This document shows, piece after piece, positions 47,339 to 56,095 of a DNA stretch of 56,095 nt (positions within the stretch are counted from its first letter, which is position 1; each line of letters starts with the position of its first letter). This DNA comes from an uncultured Candidatus Saccharibacteria bacterium (GTDB taxonomy: Bacteria > Patescibacteriota > Saccharimonadia > Saccharimonadales > Saccharimonadaceae): contig CAMPBO010000004.1 in the NCBI GenBank assembly GCA_946638615.1, positions 1 through 56,095 of the forward strand. The letters run 5' to 3'. Below the pieces are notes generated by a model. The model saw only the letters and a list, made by a program, of their open reading frames with translations, made no database searches and had not been told where the DNA came from. The position numbers were made by a program, and so were the translations under genes.

Positions 47339-49534
47339 ATGTTCAAAAGGATAGTTAAGCGGGATGGAAAAATTGTAAAATTTAACCCTGACAAAATAAT
47401 CGATGCCATCACTAAAGCTGGACTTGCTACAGAAGAATTTAAGGCCGATCGCGCAAAAGCTCTTGCGCAAAAGGTTTTACAGAAAGCAGAAGAGAAAATT
47501 ACTGCACGTACTCCAAATGTTGAACAAATTCAAGATATCGTTGAAGAAGTTTTGATGGAATCTTCTTTCAAGCGCACCGCAAGAGCATACATACAATACA
47601 GGCAGGAACGCTCAAGAAGGCGCGAAGCTAAATCTGATTTAATGATGATTTATCGTACGATTTCTCATGCAGACGCAGCGGAAGACTCAGATGTAAAACG
47701 TTCGAACGCCAATGTTGATGGTGATTCGGCTATGGGAAAAATGCTTCAATTTGGAGCTGAGGGATCTAAAGTTTTCGCAAAGACCCTCTTAATTAGACCC
47801 GATATTGCCGCTGCACATGATTGTGGGGATATACATATTCACGATCTTGATTTTTATGCTACTGGCACATTAACATGCTGCCAGTCTGATCCATTCGTAT
47901 TATTTGAGAACGGTGGCTTCAATACTGGACATGGTCATCTCAGAACGCCAAATTCAATCAGTTCATATGGTGCGCTAGCAGCAATTATGCTTCAGGCTAA
48001 TCAAAATGAACAACACGGCGGACAATCTATTCCTAATTTTGATTACGCGATGGCTCCAGGTGTAGATAAATCATTCCGAAAGGCACTAAAAAGGAACCTG
48101 GATAAATACAATAAATTTACAGGTAAAAAACTCGCACTCGATGTAAAAGACGACATAAAATATGGTGACGACAAAAAATTAGAAAAAGCCAAATGGCCAA
48201 AGGAAATCATAGAAACTTCTAATGCGGACGTAGAAAAAGAAACTTTACAAGCCATGGAAGGTTTTGTCCACAATTTAAATACAATGCACTCTAGAGCGGG
48301 AGCTCAAGTGCCGTTTACTTCTATTAATTTTGGTACCGATACGACTCCTTCAGGACGGTTAGTTTCTAAAAGCTTACTTGAAGCAACCAGCAATGGACTT
48401 GGTAAAGGTGAAACCCCTATCTTTCCAATTTCAATTTTCAAGGTAAAAGAAGGCGTTAATTACAATCCAGAGGACCCAAATTATGATTTATTCAAGAAAT
48501 CTATGGAAGTATCAGCAAAAAGACTTTTTCCAAATTTTTGTTTTATTGATGCCCCGTATAATTTAAAATATTATAAAAAAGGTGATTATCGTACCGAGAT
48601 TGCCACAATGGGATGCCGAACGCGCGTATTCGCGTCGATTTTCCCTGAATCAGACGGCATTGTAACTGGACGCGGCAATTTATCTTTTACCACAATAAAT
48701 CTTGTTCGGATTGGTATCAAACATGGAATCTGCCTTGGTGAGCGCAAAGAAGCCGATTGGGAGGGATTTTATAGAGAGCTTGATGAAAAAATGGATCTAG
48801 TTAAAGACGAATTACTTGAAAGATTTGAATTTCAAGCGAATCAGCATGTAAGAAATTTTCCTTTCTTAATGGGTCAGGGCAACTGGTTTGGGTCTGAAAA
48901 ACTCGGTTGGAACGATACTCTCCGCGACGTCATCAAACATGGAACGCTGTCTATCGGTTTTATCGGTCTAGCTGAAACTTTGGTTGCTATGACTGGCAAA
49001 CATCATGGCGAAGACGAGGATTCAAGAGAATTGGGGTTAGATATAATCACTCATATGCGTGAAAAATGCGATGAGTATAGTAAAAAATATAAGTTGAATT
49101 TTTCGCTTCTAGCAACACCAGCGGAAGGGATTGCAGGGCGTTTTACAAAAATTGATAAAAAAGAGTACGGAATAATAAAAGGCGTTACGGATAGAGAATT
49201 CTACACTAATTCATTCCACGTCCCAGTATATTATCCGATTAGTGCTTTTGATAAGATTGAGATTGAGGCTCCTTATCACAACCTCTGCAATGCTGGACAC
49301 ATCACTTATATTGAGCTTGACGGCGATCCTTCACAAAATATTGCAGCATTTGAAGCCGTAATTCGTAAAATGCACGATGAAGGCATCGGTTACGGTTCGG
49401 TTAACCACCCTGTCGATCGTGATCCAATTTGTGGTTTTTCTGGTGTTATTACTGGCGACAGATGCCCACATTGTGGTCGGCTTGAAGGCGACGTTCCATT
49501 TGAGAAAATAAAAGATAATTTTGTAGGAAAATAA
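47339..49534 (+). CDS. nrdD: Anaerobic (class III) ribonucleoside-triphosphate reductase
   Basis: ATP-cone N-term (IVKRDGKIVKFNPDKIIDAITKA), YATGTLTCCQSDPFVLFENGG, C-term CGFSGVITGDRCPHCG. Start 47339 with SD gaaggagg. Confidence 0.93.
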   Translation: MFKRIVKRDGKIVKFNPDKIIDAITKAGLATEEFKADRAKALAQKVLQKAEEKITARTPNVEQIQDIVEEVLMESSFKRTARAYIQYRQERSRRREAKSDLMMIYRTISHADAAEDSDVKRSNANVDGDSAMGKMLQFGAEGSKVFAKTLLIRPDIAAAHDCGDIHIHDLDFYATGTLTCCQSDPFVLFENGGFNTGHGHLRTPNSISSYGALAAIMLQANQNEQHGGQSIPNFDYAMAPGVDKSFRKALKRNLDKYNKFTGKKLALDVKDDIKYGDDKKLEKAKWPKEIIETSNADVEKETLQAMEGFVHNLNTMHSRAGAQVPFTSINFGTDTTPSGRLVSKSLLEATSNGLGKGETPIFPISIFKVKEGVNYNPEDPNYDLFKKSMEVSAKRLFPNFCFIDAPYNLKYYKKGDYRTEIATMGCRTRVFASIFPESDGIVTGRGNLSFTTINLVRIGIKHGICLGERKEADWEGFYRELDEKMDLVKDELLERFEFQANQHVRNFPFLMGQGNWFGSEKLGWNDTLRDVIKHGTLSIGFIGLAETLVAMTGKHHGEDEDSRELGLDIITHMREKCDEYSKKYKLNFSLLATPAEGIAGRFTKIDKKEYGIIKGVTDREFYTNSFHVPVYYPISAFDKIEIEAPYHNLCNAGHITYIELDGDPSQNIAAFEAVIRKMHDEGIGYGSVNHPVDRDPICGFSGVITGDRCPHCGRLEGDVPFEKIKDNFVGK

Positions 49535-50086
49535 ATGACAGATTGGCACAGAGTTTCACTTGAAAAAATTTCGAAAGAAGTGAATACTCCAGAGGGATAT
49601 ATCAGAATTTCTGCGCCTTTAGAACATGACAACATCGTAAACGGAGATGGGCTAAGGGCAGTGCTTTGGACACAAGGCTGCCCCAATCATTGTCCCGGTT
49701 GTCAGAATCCCGAAACTTGGGACTATGAGGCTGGAATGTTGATAGAGATTGATATTATCAAAAAAGAGTTGGCCAAATTTAAGGGTCAAACAGGATTAAC
49801 TTTTTGTGGCGGTGAGCCATTTGTGCAACCTAAAGCTTGTAAAGAAATTGCGGATTATGTACGAAAAGAACTTGGTTGGAATGTTTGGAGCTTTTCAGGA
49901 TTTACCTATGAAACAATTGTTGAGCATGGTGGAGCTGCCCTTGAGTTATTAAAATCGTTAGATGCCTTAATAGATGGGCCATTTATCTTGAGTCAGCGTG
50001 ACTTAAGTTTGCGATTTAGGGGCTCAAAAAACCAACGTTTGCTCCATTTAGAATATGGCACTGGTAAAATTTTGGCAATCGAGTGA
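49535..50086 (+). CDS. nrdG: Anaerobic ribonucleotide reductase activating protein (radical SAM)
   Basis: GLRAVLWTQGCPNHCPGCQNPETWD (CX3CX2C), GLTFCGGEPFVQ. Confidence 0.93.
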   Translation: MTDWHRVSLEKISKEVNTPEGYIRISAPLEHDNIVNGDGLRAVLWTQGCPNHCPGCQNPETWDYEAGMLIEIDIIKKELAKFKGQTGLTFCGGEPFVQPKACKEIADYVRKELGWNVWSFSGFTYETIVEHGGAALELLKSLDALIDGPFILSQRDLSLRFRGSKNQRLLHLEYGTGKILAIE

Positions 50087-50122
50087 CCGTCTGTTATAAT
50101 ATACATGTGAACTGGAGGTTTA

Positions 50123-50971
50123 ATGGAATATAATGCTTTTGCGATCATGCCAATGGGGCAGGTTTTTGATTTGGAACCTGGAAAAACATATTCTGGAAAA
50201 ATTACAGTTGTAAACCCAGCCGATGCGACAAGTAATTTTTACTACAAAAGTTCAATTGCTCCATATAGTGTAATTGGCGACGATTATACGGCGGACCTTA
50301 CTACCAAATATGACCGCTCTTTAATTACAGATTGGATTACTATTTCTAACCCTACTGGTGAAATATCTCCAAATAGTTCCAAAGATGTTATTTTTACGAT
50401 TACCGTTCCAGAAGATGCTCCAGCTGGCGGTCAGTATGCCGCAATCACGGTGTCTTCAGATAATCGACAGACTGAAAACGGTGCTATGGTGCAAAATGTT
50501 TTTGAGATGGCAAGTATAATATACGCAAGGGTAGCAGGCGAAATCACACATAAAGGCAATATCATTAAAAATGAAATACCTGGCTTTTCATCCGTAGCAC
50601 CAATATCCGTTGGAGCTGTTATCTCTAATGACGGAAACGTACACGAAAACGCCATTTTTTCTTTAAAAGTTTCCGATGTCTTTTCTGGTAAAGTAATTCT
50701 TCCCACCGATGAAGACAGTGGACGCTATAATGAGATTATTATGCCTGGTACTACTAGACAAATTGTGCGAAATATTAGCGATCTTCCAACAATGGGAATT
50801 ATTAGAGTTAGCCAAACAATATATTATAATGGTGAAACGTCTACAGTTGAAAAAGATATCTTAATTTGCCCAATTTGGTTTATTGCACTTTTAAGCCTCC
50901 TTATTATTTCAATAATTACCTCTATTATTATATTTTTTAAAAAACATGGAAAGAAACTCCATCATATATGA
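50123..50971 (+). CDS. Membrane-anchored DUF916-like extracellular protein
   Basis: Beta-sandwich region VFDLEPGKTYSGKITVVNPADATSNFYYKSSIAPYSV...VPEDAPAGGQYAAITVSS, C-term TM and basic tail. Confidence 0.65.
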   Translation: MEYNAFAIMPMGQVFDLEPGKTYSGKITVVNPADATSNFYYKSSIAPYSVIGDDYTADLTTKYDRSLITDWITISNPTGEISPNSSKDVIFTITVPEDAPAGGQYAAITVSSDNRQTENGAMVQNVFEMASIIYARVAGEITHKGNIIKNEIPGFSSVAPISVGAVISNDGNVHENAIFSLKVSDVFSGKVILPTDEDSGRYNEIIMPGTTRQIVRNISDLPTMGIIRVSQTIYYNGETSTVEKDILICPIWFIALLSLLIISIITSIIIFFKKHGKKLHHI

Positions 50972-51747
50972 AAATCACAATTTTAGGCGCAGGAGCGTTT
51001 GGTACAGCTCTTGGCAAAATATTGACAGACAAAAATCATACTATTAACTACTATGACCCAAAATACAATAATGGGGCACTAAGTGAAACTTTGCGCGGAG
51101 CCGACATTATGGTTCTCGCAGTCCCATCAGAAGCTGTAGAGCAGCTTTTATTATATTTACCGAAAAATATACCCTTAGTCATTGCGACTAAAGGCTTATT
51201 GAATGAAAAAATACTACAGCCTTTTAGCGATTACGCCATAATATCTGGACCTGGTTTTGCTAAAGATATAAAATCCCAAAAAATGACCAGACTAACCTCT
51301 ACCGCTAACTGGGCGGCTGATTTGTTTACTACAGACTATCTTAATTTTGATGTAACTGACGACAAAAAAGGCGTCTTAATGTGTGGAGCCTTGAAAAATG
51401 TTTATGCAATTCTCGCGGGATTAAAAAATTTACAGCCTGGTTCAAAAGAGCACGATATTTTTTTAGATAAAGCATCTGAAGAGATTAAACTAATTTTGGC
51501 TAAGAATGGCGCCGATCCCAAAACGTTTGATTTAGCTTGTGGTATGGATGATCTTAAAATTACATGCAATTTTCCTTCAAGAAATTATGAATTTGGGCAA
51601 AAATTGCGAACTAATTTTGATTGTTGTCCCGAAAAGACAGTTGAAGGTATCTCAACACTAAAGAGAATACGACGAGGAGAAATTAACGTGCCTACTGAAG
51701 CCGCGTTTTTACGTGAGTTAATTGGTCTGGAGGGCTCATGGGCTTAA
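50968..51747 (+). CDS. gpsA: NAD(P)-dependent glycerol-3-phosphate dehydrogenase, short form
   Basis: MKITILGAGAFGTALGKIL, VIATKGLL, ISGPGFAKDI, CGALKNVYAILAG, EGISTLKRI. Confidence 0.85.
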   Translation: MKITILGAGAFGTALGKILTDKNHTINYYDPKYNNGALSETLRGADIMVLAVPSEAVEQLLLYLPKNIPLVIATKGLLNEKILQPFSDYAIISGPGFAKDIKSQKMTRLTSTANWAADLFTTDYLNFDVTDDKKGVLMCGALKNVYAILAGLKNLQPGSKEHDIFLDKASEEIKLILAKNGADPKTFDLACGMDDLKITCNFPSRNYEFGQKLRTNFDCCPEKTVEGISTLKRIRRGEINVPTEAAFLRELIGLEGSWA

Positions 51748-54700
51748 ATCAAAAGCAAAAAGAAGCAGTAGAATATTTAGATGGTCCGCTTTTGGTTTTG
51801 GCTGGCCCTGGGACGGGTAAAACGCAGCTACTTTCTCATAAAGTCGCATATATTTTAAAAAATACAGATACCAATCCTGAGAATATTTTATGCTTGACGT
51901 TTACTGAGACTGGCGCTTCAAATATGCGTGAAAGGCTAAAAAGCATTGTCGGAAATGATGGTCTAAGGGTAAATATTGGCACTTATCATGCCTTCGGGTC
52001 AGAAATTTTAGCACAATATAAAAACTATTCGGAAAATTACGAACGAAAGCTAGACTCAGCCGTTGATGAGGTGACGCAATTCAAAATTATAAAAGAACTT
52101 CAAGAAAAATTACCAGGAAACGATATTTTAAAAGGAGATAATATCAAAGATATAGTCAGCGTAATCTCATCGGCTAAATCTGCTGGTCTAAATGCTACGG
52201 ACTTAAAAAATATTGCAGAACAAAATTTGGAAGATTCAAAAATCTTGTCAGAAGTAATCTCGCCATTACTTAAGTCAGTGATTCCAAGGGTCTATAAAGA
52301 ATCTTACGAAAACGCATACTTGCCGATTTGGGAGATTCTAAAACAATATACTAAGGCAGGAACAATCATTAAAAATATTGAGCGTTCAATCGGTGGGCTG
52401 GCACGTGATTTAAAAGAGGCGATAATTAGTGCTGAAAGTACCGAAAAAATTAAACCTTTATCTGATTGGAAAGATAAATATTTTGAAAAAGACAATAACG
52501 GCAACTATCGCCTAAAAGACCGAATTGCCAATAAAAAACTTTTGAGTCTTGCTACAATAATGCGTAAATACGACAATTACCTTCATAAAAATGGGTTATA
52601 TGATTTTGATGATATGATTCAAGAATCCGCCAGAATTTTGCGTGAAGATGATGGGTTTCGAGCAACACTAACTGAGCGATATCAATTTATTATGTTAGAT
52701 GAGTTTCAGGATACCAATCCATCACAATTTGCTATTATTAAAGAGTTAACTGATTATGAAAAACCTTTAATCATGGCTGTAGGTGATGATGATCAGGCGA
52801 TTTATGAATTCCAAGGGGCGCTTTCAACCAATCTTATAGATTTTCAGAATCATTACAGTGCCAATGTGATTCCTCTAGTAGAAAATTATCGCAGTACGCA
52901 GGAGATTTTGGATTTTTCACGAGAGATTATTAATCAAGCGAACGATCGTTTTGCCGACAAAGAGCTGTTATCACACAAGGAGGCTCCGAAAGAATCGCAG
53001 ATTTATCGTCATGAATTTTTATCTTCCGAGATGGAATATGATTTTGTAGCCAGTAAAATTGCGGAACTCATTAAATCTGGCGTTAAACAAAGCGAAATTG
53101 CGATTATTTCTTACAAGACCAAATATTTTATGCCACTTTTGCCATTTCTTAAGGCTCATCCCGAAATAAAAATTGCTTATGAGAAGAAGGATGACTTATT
53201 TGAAGACGAAAAAATCCATGAAATATTGACTTTGGCTAGATTTATTTACGAACTTACTTACGAGAAAAAGTCAACGGTTTCGACTTTGGAAATTTTGGCA
53301 TACCCGTTTTTCAAATTACCAATGCTCGAAATTGTCAAAGCCGTAGGTGAAGCCCGAAGTAGCCGAAAACAAATTTTTGAGATACTTTTACATTCAGAAA
53401 ATCCAGAAATTTTAAAGGTGATGGAATTTTTCTCCTCATTAGTAGCAAAAGCTTTTAATGAACCTTTGGAATTGTTTTTAGATTACCTGATCGGCGCCAT
53501 GGAACTAAATGGCTACCGGTCACCATATCTTGAATATTACACAAAAACCGAGGGATATCAGGCGTTTAGCCTATATGAATCACTTTCGTCCTTAAGGGGG
53601 AAGCTTAGAAAGCATTTTGGCGAGAAAAAATTACGTCTTGCAGATTTGATTTCTCTAATTGATGATTACAAAGATGCAGAGATGCCTCTAAACCTAGTGA
53701 GTCCCTACAAAGAATCTGATGAGGCGGTGCAGATTTTGTCAGCGCATAAAGCTAAGGGGCTGGAATTTTCGTATGTTTTTATCATTTCAACCGATCATGT
53801 AGCTTGGGGTAAAGGTAAAGGGAATAACAACCTCTTAGCTCTACCCAAAAACTTAACCCAAATTCGTCATACTGGCACCACAGACGGCGAAAAACTAAGG
53901 ATTCTATATGTGGCATTAACTAGAGCAAAAGAGACTCTCTATATCACCAATTCACTACACGATTTTAACGAAAAATCACCCGCTCGACTAGAATATCTAG
54001 AAGAATATCAAGAGGGCGAGAAGGTGATTTCTCCGTTAATACCCACTAAAACAGTCCAAACACATTATGAAGGGAGCGCGTCTCAATATTCCGAAAACAA
54101 CCTTAAAAAATGGTTTTTGCCTTATGTGCAGGCGACTCCAGACATGCGAGCAATTTATAAAGAGCGAGCCTCAAACTGGCGGATGTCTGCATCGAGCCTG
54201 ACTTCTTTTGTCGATATAGTCTATGCTGGGCCGCAGGACTTTTTCAAAAATTACATTTTGCAAGCTCCACCCATGCCAGAAGACAAATCACTAGCCTATG
54301 GTGATTTGGTGCACAAAGTTTTTGAAGTGGTGACAAATCATAGAATCTCCGATACGGAGGCTTTGGATTTTTTCCTATCTGAGCTAGACAAAAAAGACCT
54401 ACCAGTCGAAACTATCAGAGAGCTTCGCGAACAAGGAACTGAAAATATCACCACGGCGCTAAAAGCTTTTGGTGAAATTTTGAGGAATGGTAAAGCCGAA
54501 GTGGACTTTGGTCCAGAAAAACTAAACATCTCTGGCGTACCAATCACTGGCAAAATTGACCATATTTCAATCGATGAAGCCAAAAAGACTATTGAAATCT
54601 ACGATTTTAAAACTGGCGGATATCATAAAGAGAAATGGCAATCACATACAACGCTTTATAAATATATGCTCCAACTTGAGTTTTATAAATTACTACTTAA

Positions 54701-54980
54701 TAATTCGCCAAAATATCGTTCATATACAGTCGAAAAGGCACATATTTTATTCGTGACGCCAGACAAAGATGGTGAAGTTTACGATAAAGTTTACGAGTTT
54801 AGTGTCGATGACGAAAAGAACTTAATTCAGCTGATGCAGGCAGTTTATAGTTTGGTTTCGACCCTTACGTTTATGAATGATGAGGAAATTTTTATACCAT
54901 CAGATAAAACACTTGGTATAAAAGATATTAAGCACTTCATTGAGCTCGTGCTTGCAAAAGGTGGCTCTAGTATACTATAA
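51738..54980 (+). CDS. UvrD/Rep superfamily helicase fused to PD-(D/E)XK nuclease (AddA-like)
   Basis: Walker A GPGTGKTQLLSHKVAY, MLDEFQDTNPSQF, VGDDDQAIYEFQGA, LSAHKAKGLEFSYVF, LYVALTRAKETLY; C-term GKIDHISIDEAKKTIEIYDFKTGGY nuclease motif. Confidence 0.92.
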   Translation: MGLNQKQKEAVEYLDGPLLVLAGPGTGKTQLLSHKVAYILKNTDTNPENILCLTFTETGASNMRERLKSIVGNDGLRVNIGTYHAFGSEILAQYKNYSENYERKLDSAVDEVTQFKIIKELQEKLPGNDILKGDNIKDIVSVISSAKSAGLNATDLKNIAEQNLEDSKILSEVISPLLKSVIPRVYKESYENAYLPIWEILKQYTKAGTIIKNIERSIGGLARDLKEAIISAESTEKIKPLSDWKDKYFEKDNNGNYRLKDRIANKKLLSLATIMRKYDNYLHKNGLYDFDDMIQESARILREDDGFRATLTERYQFIMLDEFQDTNPSQFAIIKELTDYEKPLIMAVGDDDQAIYEFQGALSTNLIDFQNHYSANVIPLVENYRSTQEILDFSREIINQANDRFADKELLSHKEAPKESQIYRHEFLSSEMEYDFVASKIAELIKSGVKQSEIAIISYKTKYFMPLLPFLKAHPEIKIAYEKKDDLFEDEKIHEILTLARFIYELTYEKKSTVSTLEILAYPFFKLPMLEIVKAVGEARSSRKQIFEILLHSENPEILKVMEFFSSLVAKAFNEPLELFLDYLIGAMELNGYRSPYLEYYTKTEGYQAFSLYESLSSLRGKLRKHFGEKKLRLADLISLIDDYKDAEMPLNLVSPYKESDEAVQILSAHKAKGLEFSYVFIISTDHVAWGKGKGNNNLLALPKNLTQIRHTGTTDGEKLRILYVALTRAKETLYITNSLHDFNEKSPARLEYLEEYQEGEKVISPLIPTKTVQTHYEGSASQYSENNLKKWFLPYVQATPDMRAIYKERASNWRMSASSLTSFVDIVYAGPQDFFKNYILQAPPMPEDKSLAYGDLVHKVFEVVTNHRISDTEALDFFLSELDKKDLPVETIRELREQGTENITTALKAFGEILRNGKAEVDFGPEKLNISGVPITGKIDHISIDEAKKTIEIYDFKTGGYHKEKWQSHTTLYKYMLQLEFYKLLLNNSPKYRSYTVEKAHILFVTPDKDGEVYDKVYEFSVDDEKNLIQLMQAVYSLVSTLTFMNDEEIFIPSDKTLGIKDIKHFIELVLAKGGSSIL

Positions 54981-54981
54981 T
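54952..54981 (+). promoter_or_regulatory. Promoter for 55036 gene, within the 3' end of the helicase gene
   Basis: TTGCAA-18 nt-TATAAT. Confidence 0.6.
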
Positions 54982-55035
54982 ACTAGCACAGAATCATATT
55001 ATGTGATTTAGTATTTTAGAAAGGTGGTGAGATGA

Positions 55036-55215
55036 GTGACCTGGAGTTGTCCTAAATGCGGTAAGCCGTTTTTGACGGAGCAAGACCGCGACAGGCATGT
55101 CGCAGAATGCGGTCTTGGCTATAAAGCCAAAAAATGCTACCACTGCGAAGGCACTGGCCGCGATGTGTATGGGCGAAAATGCACCTATTGTAACGGAAGC
55201 GGCAAACTACCCTAA
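55036..55215 (+). CDS. 59-aa zinc-ribbon + DnaJ-type CxxCxGxG protein; missed by ORF track
   Basis: GTG start with SD aaaggtggtga; (M)TWSCPKCGKPFLTEQDRDRHVAECGLGYKAKKCYHCEGTGRDVYGRKCTYCNGSGKLP*. Confidence 0.8.
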   Translation: MTWSCPKCGKPFLTEQDRDRHVAECGLGYKAKKCYHCEGTGRDVYGRKCTYCNGSGKLP

Positions 55216-55226
55216 CACCCCCTATT

Positions 55227-55257
55227 GGCAAGATCTAGTTTCAAACTAGGTCTTGCC
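55227..55257 (+). terminator. Long intrinsic terminator after 55036 gene
   Basis: GGCAAGATCTAGT-ttcaa-ACTAGGTCTTGCC then ATTTTTA. Confidence 0.85.
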
Positions 55258-55291
55258 ATTTTTACTTTAGTGTGGTAAAATGAGTAGAGTT

Positions 55292-55501
55292 ATGGCAAAG
55301 AAGAATAATACTAAGCGCAAGTTGGTTGGACTCGTTTCGGAAGAATCGGGTGTTCGTGCTTATTACACTAAGAAAAACACCATGAATACTCCTGATAAGT
55401 TAAGCCTTAAGAAATACGATCCAGTACTTCGAAAACATGTCTTATTTGTGGAGACCAAGAAAAACCTCGGCCGAAACGAAGTAAAAGAGAAAAAACGCTA
55501 A
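55292..55501 (+). CDS. rpmG: Ribosomal protein L33 (Cys-free form)
   Basis: [56 protein letters not shown]. Start 55292 preferred over 55280. Confidence 0.92.
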   Translation: MAKKNNTKRKLVGLVSEESGVRAYYTKKNTMNTPDKLSLKKYDPVLRKHVLFVETKKNLGRNEVKEKKR

Positions 55502-55530
55502 AAATATCCCCTCCAAGAGGGGCTATTTTT
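55500..55530. terminator. Terminator between rpmG and GH57-like gene
   Basis: AAAAATATCCCCTC-caa-GAGGGGCTATTTTT, one mismatch. Confidence 0.75.
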
Positions 55531-55574
55531 TGTTGTACTAATCAAGATTAAGATTCCGTTATGATGGATAAATT

Positions 55575-56090
55575 TTAATTAGAACTATTTTCATGCTGCA
55601 TCAAACGGTAGTTAAGGTCGTGTAAAATATTCATAAAAAACATGAAGCTTTCATATGGTGAAGCATAAGCTGAAAAATAGGCATGGACATCACCATCGTT
55701 CCAATATTTAGTACACATTGAATAGGGGTGGTCGGAAGTTGTAAGACGACGCCAATCCGAAATAAGCTCAGCATCATTAGTATCCAAAACTCGGTCTCGC
55801 ATATCGTACAAATCCTGCATAGCGGTTTTTTGCATAGAATTTGATAGCCAAGCGGACAAATCCCGTTCAGTGTCTGCCCAAGTAATAGTACTGGGCATAG
55901 AAATTTCATCTACTGGATACATTAAGTCACAGGCTTCGGATACAGTTACAAATTGATTTTCATACTCTGAAAGCCACGAAGTAATAAAAGTGTCAAAAAA
56001 ATCAAAAATGCCAGTGTCTGCCCATTGATGTTCGCCAAAAGTTTCAAAATCCATAAATAAATTAATCAGATTTCCACGCAAACAATCCAT
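55575..56090 (-). CDS. GH57-like (alpha-amylase family) protein, C-terminal part; 5' end probably outside the window
   Basis: LINLFMDFETFGEHQWADTGIFDFFDTFI resembles the GH57 MDYETFGEHQ...GIF motif; the N-terminal part expected before this motif is absent. Confidence 0.7.
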   Translation of the reverse strand: MDCLRGNLINLFMDFETFGEHQWADTGIFDFFDTFITSWLSEYENQFVTVSEACDLMYPVDEISMPSTITWADTERDLSAWLSNSMQKTAMQDLYDMRDRVLDTNDAELISDWRRLTTSDHPYSMCTKYWNDGDVHAYFSAYASPYESFMFFMNILHDLNYRLMQHENSSN

Positions 56091-56095
56091 ATTAA

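Noticed and set aside
1-56095. CRISPR array, transposon, integrase or rRNA operon
   Set aside because: No regularly spaced direct repeats, transposase/integrase ORFs or rRNA sequences were seen on either strand.
1-56095. UGA recoding (as in Gracilibacteria/Absconditabacteria)
   Set aside because: TGA serves as the terminal stop for several genes (e.g. nrdG, the DUF916-like gene, the 27127 gene), and in-frame UGA is not needed to read any identified protein.

Overview
The 56-kb window looks like a compact, AT-rich chromosome segment of a Patescibacteria/CPR bacterium, most likely Candidatus Saccharibacteria (TM7). That placement is an inference from gene content, reduced proteins and gene order. 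Most of the window is core machinery: rpoB-rpoC, secY-sortase-infA-rpmJ-rpsM-rpsK-rpsD-rpoA-rplQ-rplM-rpsI, pheST, metG, leuS, ftsEX plus a CHAP hydrolase, ctpA, rpmF-nusB-NUDIX-rnc, rpsP-khpA, prfA-prmC, htrA, lepB, nrdD-nrdG, gpsA, a UvrD/AddA-like helicase-nuclease, and tRNA-Ala(CGC) and tRNA-Val(CAC). Accessory or poorly understood content includes a FISUMP-domain protein, a 1018-aa membrane protein with a small tail-anchored partner, an aquaporin with a Lys/Thr-rich tail, and several orphan small genes. The ORF track missed three small genes that I read from the sequence: rpmF, rpmJ, and a 59-aa zinc-ribbon/DnaJ-type CxxCxGxG protein. Main second-look observations: (1) apparent loss of zinc sites across transcription and translation proteins: RpoC lacks both conserved Cys clusters, and L36, L33, L32 and S4 are Cys-free forms; (2) many genes whose TG-N-TATAAT extended -10 box sits 6-10 nt before the ATG, predicting leaderless mRNAs, sometimes as symmetric divergent promoter palindromes; (3) self-contained promoter-ORF-terminator 'moron-like' cassettes between housekeeping operons, two of them with a terminator hairpin overlapping the stop codon; (4) a candidate attenuator/sRNA and a structured leader upstream of rpoB, and a structured leader upstream of nrdD. 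No CRISPR array, transposase or rRNA was found.
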